From Actinomyces capricornis (lineage in GTDB: Bacteria; Actinomycetota; Actinomycetes; Actinomycetales; Actinomycetaceae), in assembly GCF_019974135.1 (NCBI RefSeq), contig NZ_AP025017.1, positions 930,001 through 994,000 on the forward strand: a DNA stretch of 64,000 nt, written 5' to 3'. Shown piece after piece: positions 7,123 to 15,374 of this stretch (its first letter is position 1; every line of letters begins with the position of its first letter). Under the pieces are notes generated by a model. The model searched no databases. It was given only the letters and a program-made list of their open reading frames with translations, and was not told the DNA's origin. The position numbers and the translations under genes were made by a program.

Positions 7123-9921
7123 ATGACGACACCTTCAATACCGCCGTGGTCCCCGGAGCCTCGGGCTCCCGAGGGCCGGCCGGTGCCGGTGGGCTATGGC
7201 TACGTGGACCCCCGGGCCCTTCACGGGTATGGCCTGCAAGGCGGGCATCCCCCCACTGGGGGCGGACCGGAACTGAGGCCTGGGCGGCCTGATCAGCCCC
7301 GGGGCGGGCTGGCGGTGGAGCATCGCCAGGGGCAGGTTCCACTGGAATGGTGGGAGCGGGCACTGGGTGCCTTCCGGGCCTGGTGGGCTCGCCATGAGCG
7401 GTTGGCGCGCGCGGTGTTCAGGCTGAGTCGGGCGCTCCAGAGAGTGACGCTGGTGCTGCTGGTGGCCGCCCTGGTGCTCGTGCCGCGCCTAGCGATCGCG
7501 ATGGTGCCCCTGCTCTTCATGCTGGGCTGCCTTGTGGTGCTGGTGGTGCTGGCTCGCCCCAGGACGGTGCGGTGGCGGTCCTTGACTCTGATGATGGGGC
7601 TGTGCGCCTCCTGGGCACTGGTGGTCGCCGTCGTCACCCAGTGGGGAGCCGCGCTCTCGGGTGTGGGCCCGAGCGACGAAGGGGCGGTGGTCGGTCTTGC
7701 AGCATCCTTCGAGGAGCCTGGCAAGCTGGTGCCTCTGGCGGCGGTGGCGGTTCTGGCTCCAGGCAGGATGCGGCGCCTCGCGGCGGTGGACTGGGCGCTG
7801 CTGGGCTTCGCCGCCGGTGCGGGCTTCACCATCGCGGAGGATGGGGCGCGTCGGCTGGCGCCCTTGGGCGTGGTGGAGCAATCCTTGGGAGAGCACCGGG
7901 TGGGCTACAGCCTCAACCCGTGGACTTCGGGGGCGTTCCGAGTGCCCGAGGGCGGCTGGTTGCTCAGCCTGCTGGAGCCCGACGGCCCGCAGAACTACGT
8001 CGGGCCGATGGTGGTGGGCCACCATGCCTCGACCATGGGTGTGGCCATGTCCATCGGTCTGGGGATCGCCCTGTGGCGCACCGGCAGGCCGTGGTGGCGC
8101 GCCGCAGCCTGGCTGCTGCCGCTGACGATGATCGCCCTGGTGGTGGCCGACCATACCGCTTTCAATGCCGCCGCGACCTGGAGCCGCTGGAGTGAGGAGG
8201 CCACTGCGGTGCCTGAGTGGATCAGGTGGGTGTGGCTGACGACGGGGCAGGGCCACGCCCAGGCGCCGATATCGATGGCCTTGTTCGCCTGGTGCCTGCT
8301 GGCCGATGCCTGGCGCCGGCTGCGAGCCGGGACTCTGGGAGAGACGGTGCCCGAGGCACCGCGAGTACCTCGGGTCATGTCCGGGGCACCGGCCTCACTG
8401 CGCGTCCCGGTGCAGGCGGTGGTGGCGCTGGCGGTCTTCTCAGCCGGCGATCTGCTGGTGGTGCTGCGGGCTTACGGGGCGAGGGGCTTGAGCCGTTCCC
8501 AGAGGATGGTCGAGGGCCGGCTGATGGCCTCCCAGGTCATCGGTGTGCGTCATGACGCGATGTCGGCTACGACTCCTGGCATGGAGCCCGGCGCCCGACG
8601 GCGTTTCGCCCTGGCTACCACCCTGCTCGCCTGCGCCGCTGTGATCAGCTGCATGATCTACGGAATCACCATCACCCAGGCCATTGGCACCTCACTCCGC
8701 CCGGGTGTCGGCGATCTGTTCTTCGCCGCCTTGCTCGATGAGCTGGCCCGGTGGTGGGAGTCGATGAGTCTGGCGGAGCAGATCCTGTTCACGGCCCTGG
8801 CGGTGGCAGCTTTGGCCAGCATGGGCTTGGCGGTGCCCACGGCACTGGCAGCGGTGGGCGTCATGACCTGGGCCTTCTCTCACGGTCATGGCCTGGCCTC
8901 CTTCATCGGCAACCCGCGCGCCGCGACGAGATCGTATATCGCCAACGTCACGCCAGGGCAGCTGGCGGCCGACCTGGGGGACTTCATCCTGACCTTCGTT
9001 CCCGGCTCCGCCCTGGGGCTCGGCGGTCGAGCGGCGCTCCGCACCTCTGCCCAGCAGCTGGCCGCCGCCCGCACAGCACGGACAGCGCGCGCCGCATCGC
9101 AGGACCTGAGGACGCTCAGCGCCCAGATCGACGACGGCCTCGCCGCCTCCCAGCGACTCGCTGACCAGCATGCAGCACACGCGGCGCACAGGCTCGCCCA
9201 GCGCCGCCTCGAACTATCCAGCCTCATCGAGCAGCATCGAAGCATCAGGGCACAGAAAGCCGCCCTCAAGAATCGCATACAAGAAATTCTCCCACCAGAA
9301 TTTAGTACCGACAAACTCACTGCATACGACATCCGAGATCTGATCGAAAAACTAGAAAAGCGTGGAGCGCCCCCAGAACTCACCGACGAGCTACGCGACA
9401 CCATGAGTCAACACACAGAACTTCACGCATACCACCCTCGCCTCGGCGAATACATCGGCGAACGCGGAGGTGAGTTAACGCTTACCCGGGAAGGGTATCG
9501 CATCCCCGTAGACTTTCAGTCCACCGGACCGAAAGTCCCTGGAGTGGGGGCCGGCAGGGTTGACGGCATGGCCATCTCACCCTATGAGGACGCGATCGTT
9601 TTTCCCGAGTACAAGGGCATGAGCGGCAGGCTCCCCCAAACACTCTTCGACACGCGATTCGAAGGCCCCGCCTATCAGGCCACTCCTCCCTACGTGCGGG
9701 ACCGCATGCTCACCGACGATCGGGTGGCGAGATACTTCTCCCAGCACCCCCACCTGTGGGAGGCGGTCAAGGAAGGACGCACCACTATGTACTGTGAGGT
9801 GCTCTACACGCGCGGGGTGGACAAGATCGTCCGAGAAGGTCGCACCCCCATCGCACTCACACCCGATCTTGTTCGGGAGATGGACCTGGCCATTGCAGAG
9901 ATCTCACGACAGAGCCCGTAG
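7123..9921 (+). CDS. Putative polymorphic toxin: PrsW-type intramembrane protease fused to nuclease-like C-terminus
   Basis: A 932-residue multi-pass membrane protein. The ATG at 7123 lies 6 bases after AGGAGAGG. Residues 1-75 are Pro/Gly-rich and cytoplasmic-looking. Residues about 105-500 hold many hydrophobic segments with PrsW motifs: EEPGK (E197, E198, K201), FxxxE (F235...E239), HH at 300-301 and DHTAFN from 343. PrsW enzymes are metal-dependent membrane proteases. More membrane segments follow to about residue 620, then an Ala/Arg/Gln-rich helical region to about 720. The C-terminus has RVDG (D814) and EYKG (E829, K831), a D-(x)14-ExK arrangement typical of PD-(D/E)xK nucleases. Base composition becomes visibly more AT-rich from about 9230, as in exchangeable toxin tips. 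Two tandem immunity-like genes follow. My reading is a self-processed contact-dependent or released nuclease toxin; the nuclease call is by motif only. Confidence 0.68.
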   Translation: MTTPSIPPWSPEPRAPEGRPVPVGYGYVDPRALHGYGLQGGHPPTGGGPELRPGRPDQPRGGLAVEHRQGQVPLEWWERALGAFRAWWARHERLARAVFRLSRALQRVTLVLLVAALVLVPRLAIAMVPLLFMLGCLVVLVVLARPRTVRWRSLTLMMGLCASWALVVAVVTQWGAALSGVGPSDEGAVVGLAASFEEPGKLVPLAAVAVLAPGRMRRLAAVDWALLGFAAGAGFTIAEDGARRLAPLGVVEQSLGEHRVGYSLNPWTSGAFRVPEGGWLLSLLEPDGPQNYVGPMVVGHHASTMGVAMSIGLGIALWRTGRPWWRAAAWLLPLTMIALVVADHTAFNAAATWSRWSEEATAVPEWIRWVWLTTGQGHAQAPISMALFAWCLLADAWRRLRAGTLGETVPEAPRVPRVMSGAPASLRVPVQAVVALAVFSAGDLLVVLRAYGARGLSRSQRMVEGRLMASQVIGVRHDAMSATTPGMEPGARRRFALATTLLACAAVISCMIYGITITQAIGTSLRPGVGDLFFAALLDELARWWESMSLAEQILFTALAVAALASMGLAVPTALAAVGVMTWAFSHGHGLASFIGNPRAATRSYIANVTPGQLAADLGDFILTFVPGSALGLGGRAALRTSAQQLAAARTARTARAASQDLRTLSAQIDDGLAASQRLADQHAAHAAHRLAQRRLELSSLIEQHRSIRAQKAALKNRIQEILPPEFSTDKLTAYDIRDLIEKLEKRGAPPELTDELRDTMSQHTELHAYHPRLGEYIGERGGELTLTREGYRIPVDFQSTGPKVPGVGAGRVDGMAISPYEDAIVFPEYKGMSGRLPQTLFDTRFEGPAYQATPPYVRDRMLTDDRVARYFSQHPHLWEAVKEGRTTMYCEVLYTRGVDKIVREGRTPIALTPDLVREMDLAIAEISRQSP

Positions 9922-9969
9922 AGCACTGCTAGACTTATCTAGAAAAACAAGCCGCACCGAGGAGAAGCC

Positions 9970-10497
9970 ATGACTGAGATGAGAACCCTTCCCGTGGACG
10001 AGGCGCTGCGGTGGATCACCGCCTGGACCGAGCACCCCTGGCCCATCACCAGGGAGACCGCCTTCGCTATCCGAGACCATTTCGGATGGCGACCCCACCC
10101 GCAAAACGGCAGGCTGTTCGCCACCCACCTGTCAGAGACCGGCAGGGAGGACGGCCGAATCGGCTGTGTTGGCGACACAGTGAATGACGTCAAGCTCCCA
10201 CTCAGCTCCATCGTCTTTGAAGGCCAAGAGGATGAAACCACTGCCCCAGTGACACAAGCAGCCTTCAACACCTACGTGCAAGCATTCACCAATCGATACG
10301 GAAAGGGGCAACGAAAGCAGCTAAGAACGGGTAGCCAATTAGCTAGATGGATTCTCCCCAATCGCGTTGCACTCTCACTCAGTGCCCAGCCAGGAATTAT
10401 TAGTGCGATAATAGACTCCCCCAGATTCACCGACATCGTGGAGATGGAGAACCACTTCATCGAGAAGTACGGCGAGGACGAGTACTTCAAGGACTAG
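9970..10497 (+). CDS. Putative immunity protein, DUF6301-like (copy 1)
   Basis: A 175-residue soluble acidic protein without signal peptide. The ATG at 9970 follows GAGGAG by six bases and starts 48 bp after the toxin stop, so co-transcription is likely. It contains Trp-rich N-terminal helices (ALRWITAW), a conserved FGW and a C-terminal RWxLPNRVxLxL strand pair followed by an SPRF motif. This resembles the actinobacterial DUF6301 family. Residues 1-66 are identical to those of the next gene, while the C-terminal two thirds differ. A small protein directly behind a toxin, duplicated and diversifying, is the usual picture of polymorphic-toxin immunity. Function is inferred from position, and family membership is from memory of the pattern. 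Confidence 0.65.
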   Translation: MTEMRTLPVDEALRWITAWTEHPWPITRETAFAIRDHFGWRPHPQNGRLFATHLSETGREDGRIGCVGDTVNDVKLPLSSIVFEGQEDETTAPVTQAAFNTYVQAFTNRYGKGQRKQLRTGSQLARWILPNRVALSLSAQPGIISAIIDSPRFTDIVEMENHFIEKYGEDEYFKD

Positions 10498-10710
10498 CCC
10501 ATGAAGGAGGGCCCGTGACTGAAATGAGAACCCTTCCCGTGGACGAGGCGCTGCGGTGGATCACCGCCTGGACCGAGCACCCCTGGCCCATCACCAGAGA
10601 AACCGCCTTCGCCATCCGAGATCATTTCGGATGGCGACCCCACCCACAAAACGGCAGGCTGTTCGCCACCCACCTGTCAGAGACCGGCAGGGAGGACGGC
10701 CGAATCGGCT
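9970..10710 (+). repeat. Tandem gene duplication with near-identical 5' halves
   Basis: Bases 9970 to about 10165 and 10515 to about 10710 differ at only a handful of mostly silent positions, whereas the 3' parts are clearly diverged. This is the signature of duplication followed by gene conversion of the 5' part or selection for change in the 3' part. Confidence 0.8.
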
Positions 10711-11057
10711 GCTTCGACGACGCAGAGAGTGGAGACACAGTAAGTGACGTCAAGTTACCACTCACCTCCATCGTATTCAAGGGGCAAGAGGACGAGAATA
10801 CCGCCCCAGTAACACAAGCAGCCTTCAACACCTACGTACAGGCAGTCACCAACCGATACGGAAAAGGACAGCACAAGACCCTCAGGATGGGAGGAAGGAT
10901 AGTCAAATGGACCCTCCCCAACCGGGTCACACTCACACTCAGCACCCAACCCGGCATCATCAGCGCAACAATAGACTCCCCCAGGATCACCGCAGTCGCC
11001 GAGATGGAGAACTACCTCATCGAGAAGTACGGCGAGGACGAGTACTTCAAGGACTAG
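10515..11057 (+). CDS. Putative immunity protein, DUF6301-like (copy 2)
   Basis: A 180-residue paralogue of the preceding protein, starting at a GTG with AAGGAGG five bases upstream and only 17 bp after the first copy's stop. It matches copy 1 exactly over residues 1-66, carries a five-residue insertion in the loop after that (FDDAESGDT in place of VGDT) and then diverges moderately. Both copies end in GEDEYFKD. The second copy may neutralise a related toxin variant acquired earlier, or be the standby product of a duplication. No toxin tip is associated with it directly. Confidence 0.63.
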   Translation: MTEMRTLPVDEALRWITAWTEHPWPITRETAFAIRDHFGWRPHPQNGRLFATHLSETGREDGRIGCFDDAESGDTVSDVKLPLTSIVFKGQEDENTAPVTQAAFNTYVQAVTNRYGKGQHKTLRMGGRIVKWTLPNRVTLTLSTQPGIISATIDSPRITAVAEMENYLIEKYGEDEYFKD

Positions 11058-11222
11058 CCCACCGCCAAGAAGGCCGAGACGGCACAGCAGGGCGTCGAGA
11101 CGCACAGCGAAGAGACACACAACCACCAGGGCCGGCACACCACGGCACGGGCAGCGGCACACTCATCCCGAGGACGCGCGCTGCCGGAGCTGCCCGCAGA
11201 TCGCAGGGCAGGCCCAAGGAGA

Positions 11223-11252
11223 AGGGCCCCCCGCCCAGAGGCGGAGGGCCCT
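11223..11252 (+). terminator. Terminator-like hairpin downstream of the toxin/immunity operon
   Basis: Arms 11223-11235 and 11240-11252 pair at 12 of 13 positions around a CAGA loop, about 165 bp past the stop of the second immunity gene. It is GC-rich without a clear U tract. Confidence 0.55.
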
Positions 11253-11641
11253 GCCGAGGCGAGGCGGAGAGGAGAATTGGCCGGCCTCGGTCCTGGCCCG
11301 GTTCGTGCGACACCAGACCAGGAGATCACCCCACCGCCGAGCACCCTGGCGCACAAGAGGCGCACAGCGGCGGGGAAAACCCTGAAGAGCACCACCCCGC
11401 ACGCCACCTGATCGAGAGCCCTGAAGAGCCCGGGAGGGCGCGGGGAGGCTTCCCTGATTCGAGGGTATGGACTTCCCCGAGGCAATGACGCCATCGTTAC
11501 CATCCCTCAACCAACATTTACCCAACTGTGACGTCAAGGTAGAGAGAACCTCAAAAACCCGCCTGCACACCTGTGCCATCCGTAACAGGCCGCCACCGCC
11601 GGCGGTTGTCAAACCTCCACCCGCCGTGCCCCCGCCCCACA

Positions 11642-11689
11642 TGCGACGGTGCCCCGCGCGGACCACAGGTCCCGCGGGGCACCGTCGCA
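11642..11689 (-). terminator. Terminator of prs
   Basis: A 17-bp perfect stem (11642-11658 with 11673-11689) around a 14-base loop begins 17 bp past the prs stop codon. In the convergent setting it may also stop transcription from the immunity side. Confidence 0.75.
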
Positions 11690-11705
11690 GACACGCCCGA
11701 CGCCC

Positions 11706-12689
11706 TCACAGGCGCGAGGCGTCGAACAGGGAGGTCACCGAGCCGTCGTCGAACACGGCCTTGACCGCACGCGCCAGCAGCGGGGCGATCGGCAGAACCG
11801 TCAACTGCTCGAAGCGCTTCCCACTGGGGATCGGCAGCGTATCGGTGACCACGACCTCCCGGGCGCCACAGCTGGAGAGGCGGTCCACCGCCGGGCCCGA
11901 GAGCACGCCATGAGTGGCTGCCACGATGACGTCCTTGGCGCCGGAGTCCAGGAGCACCTGGACCGCCTTGGCGATCGTGCCCCCGGTGTCGATCATGTCA
12001 TCGACCAGCACGCAGGAGCGCCCCTCGACCTCGCCCACCACCCGGTTGGCCACCGACTCATTGGGGCGCGTGACATCACGGGTCTTGTGCACGAAGGCCA
12101 GCGGCGTGCCCCCCAGCTGGTTGGCCCAGCGCTCGGCCACCCGGATCCGGCCCGCGTCGGGGGAGACCACCGAGGTCATCGCAGGATCCACCCGCGTGCG
12201 CACATAGTCCACCAGCACCGGCTGGGCCCACAGGTGGTCCCACGGCCCATCGAAGAAGCCCTGCTCCTGGGCGGTATGCAGATCCACGCTCATGATCCGG
12301 TCGGCCCCCGCCGTCTTGTACAGGTCGGCGACCAGCCGCGCGGAGATGGGCTCACGCCCCAGGTGCTTCTTGTCCTGACGCGCATAGGGGAAGAAGGGTG
12401 CCACCACGGTGATGCGCTTGGCCGAGGCCCGCTTGAGTGCATCGACCATGATCAGCTGCTCCATGAGCCAGTCGTTGATGCGGTCGGCGTGGGACTGCAC
12501 GACGAACACATCGCAGCCGCGCACCGACTCGTTGAAGCGGACGTAGGTCTCCCCATTGGCGAAGTCGTAGGCCGTGGAGGACAGCACCTCAGTGCCCAGC
12601 TCCTTGGCCATCTCCTGCGCCAGTTCGGGATAGGCCCGGCCCGAGGCGATAACCAGGCGCTTCTCGCCCTTGGTGATGATGCCCGTCAT
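11706..12689 (-). CDS. prs: Ribose-phosphate pyrophosphokinase (PRPP synthetase)
   Basis: A 327-residue cytosolic enzyme that transfers pyrophosphate from ATP to ribose 5-phosphate, giving PRPP for nucleotide, histidine and tryptophan synthesis. In bacterial prs the PRPP-binding loop is VDDMIDTGGT, seen here as VLVDDMIDTGGT. The metal/ATP region VDLHTAQEQGFF and the flexible-loop segment PYARQDKKHLGREPISARL are also present. Length is normal. The ATG at 12689 has AAGGGAA about eight bases upstream. It lies 66 bp downstream of the GlmU-like gene on the same strand, the conserved glmU-prs pairing of actinobacteria, so they probably share a transcript. Confidence 0.97.
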   Translation of the reverse strand: MTGIITKGEKRLVIASGRAYPELAQEMAKELGTEVLSSTAYDFANGETYVRFNESVRGCDVFVVQSHADRINDWLMEQLIMVDALKRASAKRITVVAPFFPYARQDKKHLGREPISARLVADLYKTAGADRIMSVDLHTAQEQGFFDGPWDHLWAQPVLVDYVRTRVDPAMTSVVSPDAGRIRVAERWANQLGGTPLAFVHKTRDVTRPNESVANRVVGEVEGRSCVLVDDMIDTGGTIAKAVQVLLDSGAKDVIVAATHGVLSGPAVDRLSSCGAREVVVTDTLPIPSGKRFEQLTVLPIAPLLARAVKAVFDDGSVTSLFDASRL

Positions 12690-12755
12690 GACATGGTTCC
12701 CTTCTGTCGGCCTGTGCGGCCATCGACGGTGCGCCCGCGTGCGCGGGCACGGTCC

Positions 12756-13802
12756 TCAGTTCTCCCCCGGCTCCTGGGTGCCGAGCTGGCTGAAGGGCGC
12801 GACGACGGCGCCCGGCGGGATCTGGGCATCGGTGAGGATCGCGTAGGCCCCCACCCGGGCGCCCTCCCCCACGACCGTGCTCCCGCGCAGCAGCGCCCCC
12901 TGCTCCAGGGCCACATCCCCGCCGAGCTCGACGGTGACATCGACCCAGGTCGAGGCCGGATCCACCACGCCCACGCCCCGCTCCATCCACGAGCGCAGGA
13001 CGCGCCGATTGAGCTCGGCACCGAGCTCGGCCAACTGGGCGCGGTCGTTGCAGCCCTCGACCAGCCAGTGGTCCTCCACCGCCAGGGCACTGGTGGAGCG
13101 GCCCTCGCGGTAGGCCAGGGCCACCACATCGGTGAGATAGACCTCCCCCTGGTCGTTGTCCGAGCCCAAGCGGGTCAGGGCCTGGCGCAGGTGGGCGGCG
13201 TCGAAGACGTAGACCCCGGCGTTGATTTCGCGCACCGCCAGCTGCTCGGCAGTGGCATCGCGGTGCTCGACGACGGCGCTGACAGCGCCCCCCGGGCCGC
13301 CCTCGCGGATGACGCGCCCATAGCCGCTGGGATCCTGAAGAACCGTGGTCAGCAGGGTCACGGCGTCGCCGCGCTCCAGGTGCTGGACCAGCAGGGCGCG
13401 CAGAGTGGCGGTGTCCAGCAGGGGCACGTCCCCGCTGGTGACGACGACGGGGCCGGTGAGGTCCTCGGGCAGGGCCGCCAGGCCGCAGGCCACCGCGCGC
13501 CCCGTGCCGGGGATCTCATCCTGGTCCGCGGGCACGGCGTCGGGCGCCACCTGGGCCAGGTGGGCGACGACGGCGTCGCGCTCATGGCGCACCACGACCA
13601 CCAGGTTCCGGGGCTCCAGGCCACGGGCCGCGGTGATGGCGTGGTCGACCAGGCTCCTGCCGCCAATGGTGTGGAGCACCTTGGGGGTGGCCGAGCGCAT
13701 GCGGGTGCCCTTGCCCGCGGCCATGACGATCACCGCGGCGGGGGCCACGCTGGAGGCGGGCGGGGTCGATGCGACGGGTGCAGTGGATGCTGTGGGTTCC
13801 AC
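12756..13802 (-). CDS. glmU: GlmU-like UDP-GlcNAc pyrophosphorylase lacking the acetyltransferase domain
   Basis: A 348-residue protein from a GTG at 13802 (AGAAGAGGA three to six bases upstream; an in-frame GTG at 13814 is an alternative). Residues about 20-250 form a complete nucleotidyltransferase domain: VIVMAAGKGTRMRSATPKVL is the nucleotide-binding loop, with a GTGRAV core and an EINAGVYVFDAAHL segment. It should convert GlcNAc-1-P plus UTP to UDP-GlcNAc. Canonical GlmU has about 450-480 residues with a left-handed beta-helix acetyltransferase domain. Here only the first helix turns remain before the protein ends in GTQEPGEN, and the 66 bp before prs leaves no room for the rest. Acetylation of GlcN-1-P must come from elsewhere if this is functional. 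The gene is named for its N-terminal domain and its prs neighbour. Confidence 0.88.
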   Translation of the reverse strand: MEPTASTAPVASTPPASSVAPAAVIVMAAGKGTRMRSATPKVLHTIGGRSLVDHAITAARGLEPRNLVVVVRHERDAVVAHLAQVAPDAVPADQDEIPGTGRAVACGLAALPEDLTGPVVVTSGDVPLLDTATLRALLVQHLERGDAVTLLTTVLQDPSGYGRVIREGGPGGAVSAVVEHRDATAEQLAVREINAGVYVFDAAHLRQALTRLGSDNDQGEVYLTDVVALAYREGRSTSALAVEDHWLVEGCNDRAQLAELGAELNRRVLRSWMERGVGVVDPASTWVDVTVELGGDVALEQGALLRGSTVVGEGARVGAYAILTDAQIPPGAVVAPFSQLGTQEPGEN

Positions 13803-13907
13803 GTGTCCTCTTCTCACTGGTCTGCCCGCGCCCGCCTGCACAGGCGAGGCGGATCCATGACATGCGGCTGACGTACGGGAGGGGCGAACAGCCCACATGC
13901 TACGCCG

Positions 13908-13979
13908 CTCCGCCCCCAGGATTCGAACCCGGGCCTCAAGGCTCCAAAGGCCTGCGTGCTGCCGCTACACCAGGGCGGA
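13908..13979 (-). tRNA. tRNA-Gln (anticodon UUG)
   Basis: Seventy-two bases fold as a tRNA on the minus strand. The acceptor stem is TCCGCCC with GGGCGGA plus discriminator G. The D arm is GTGT with GCAC. The anticodon loop is CTTTGGA (T33, anticodon TTG) and the T arm is CCGGG-TTCGAAT-CCTGG. CCA is not encoded. The first anticodon-stem pair is a C-U mismatch. It sits just upstream of the glmU-like gene. Confidence 0.93.
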
Positions 13980-14118
13980 ACGCTGCGCCCGTCGAGGACC
14001 CGGCAGGCACGACGCCGGGATAGTGTCTCATGATCCGCCGTCCACGGGCGCCCCGCCGGAGCCGTGCCGGCCCAGCGCCGGCCCAGTGCGCGGCGAACGG
14101 GACGAATGATCACCACGG

Positions 14119-15129
14119 TCAGTAGAGCCGTTTGAGCACGCCCAGGCCCCGGAGCTGGGAGGCCTGCACCAGGGCCGCGCCCAGGGCGAAGGAGACAAGG
14201 GTGATGAGCACCCCGCGCACCAGCCCGGCGCTGTGCACCAGATCTGCCCCCAGGGCCAGCATCACCCAGTAGTGGATGAAGTAGACCAGGCTGCCCGTGT
14301 TCCTCGCCAGGAGCTGGCCGGGAAGCGGCTTGGCGGTGGTCACGGCCACCAGGAGGCACAGCAGGGCCGGCACGAGCACCAGCGCGGCCAGCCAGCTGGT
14401 GGACACCGGCCGGGCGGGATGGGCCCCGAACAGCAGGGACCGGCGTGCCACCGCCTCCACGAACAGGACGATCCAGGCCGATCCGGCAACCCAGGCCGCC
14501 GTCCGGGGGCGCCACCCCCCGGTGCGGCCCACCCACGCCCCTGCGGCGATGAAGCAGGCGCCCGTGAAGACCCCATCGCGGGGAGCCAGGGACAGGTACT
14601 CCAGATCGCTCAGCACGGCCGCCGCGCCGTGGGGCAGCAGCTCCCTGTCCAGGGCTCCATAGGCCAGGGTTCCCACCGCGCTGAGGCAGGACAGGACCAC
14701 CAGCAGGCGGCCCGGGCTGAGCACCTTCAGGCCAGCGGCGACAATGACGATCCCCACCGCGGCGGCGGGCAGGTACCACAGATGCGTCCTGCCTCCGGTC
14801 AGGAGGAGCTGGACCAGGTGCAGGGGCCCCTGGAGGCCCTCCTCGAGCTCGTCACGGACGATGATCGGCAGGTAGATCACCAGCCACACCGCATAGAGCT
14901 CGAGCACTCGCCTGAGCTGGCGGCGCACGGGGGCGTCGGCGCGGCGGAAGAGCAGGTAGCCGGATATCGCCAGGTAGAGGGGGACGGCCAGGCGGGCCAC
15001 GCCGATCGTGGCATAGGCGCTGACCCTCGGCGTGATGCCCGCCAGGGGCTGGGTGTGGATCCAGATGACCAGGAGGGCCAGGACGGGCTTGACCATGTCG
15101 ATGCCCGGGACCCAGCGGTGGGCGCTCAT
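14119..15129 (-). CDS. Acyltransferase 3 family membrane protein
   Basis: A 336-residue integral membrane protein from an ATG at 15129, with about ten hydrophobic segments across its length. The N-terminal motif is IDMVKPVLALLVIWIHT, whose His in the first membrane helix is the hallmark of the acyltransferase-3 (OafA/NodX-like) family. AISGYLLFRR follows, and the C-terminal segment SLVYFIHYWVML is also typical. Family members transfer acetyl or other acyl groups from the cytoplasm to surface sugars. Its position at the edge of the polysaccharide region suggests O-acetylation of that glycan. The substrate is unknown. Confidence 0.82.
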   Translation of the reverse strand: MSAHRWVPGIDMVKPVLALLVIWIHTQPLAGITPRVSAYATIGVARLAVPLYLAISGYLLFRRADAPVRRQLRRVLELYAVWLVIYLPIIVRDELEEGLQGPLHLVQLLLTGGRTHLWYLPAAAVGIVIVAAGLKVLSPGRLLVVLSCLSAVGTLAYGALDRELLPHGAAAVLSDLEYLSLAPRDGVFTGACFIAAGAWVGRTGGWRPRTAAWVAGSAWIVLFVEAVARRSLLFGAHPARPVSTSWLAALVLVPALLCLLVAVTTAKPLPGQLLARNTGSLVYFIHYWVMLALGADLVHSAGLVRGVLITLVSFALGAALVQASQLRGLGVLKRLY

Positions 15130-15374
15130 GAGCCCCACCCCCGGGCCTGTGCAGCCGCGCCGCCGGCACCTCGGGGGCTCCACCCTCCTGCCAGGACTGG
15201 GGCGTGGGCCATACCCCCTCCTCTCATCACTGGACTCCCGCTGCGCACGGGGGAGGCGAGCGGGTGCAGTCCCCGGCAGTTTACGGCAGGCCCGCCCGGC
15301 TGCCGGGACGCCCCCGCCCGGCCCCGGCCCAGCCGTGCAGGAGCCCGGGCGCAGGGCCTGCCGGGTCGGGCACA

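Larger units (their letters stand above)
11058..11705. other. 648-bp convergent intergenic region after the immunity genes
   Basis: The region lies between the stop at 11057 (plus) and the prs stop at 11706 (minus). It contains two terminator-like hairpins (11223-11252 and 11642-11689). The plus frame stays open past the second immunity gene stop to about 11412, but it lacks a start, ribosome-binding site or recognisable sequence, so it is not called. No RNA gene is seen. Confidence 0.55.

Noticed and set aside
11058..11412. In-frame extension after the second immunity gene
   Set aside because: Open by composition only; no start, no ribosome-binding site and interrupted by a terminator-like hairpin.
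11649..13871. 740-codon open frame on the plus strand
   Set aside because: Covers prs and glmU in antisense; those genes are certain.
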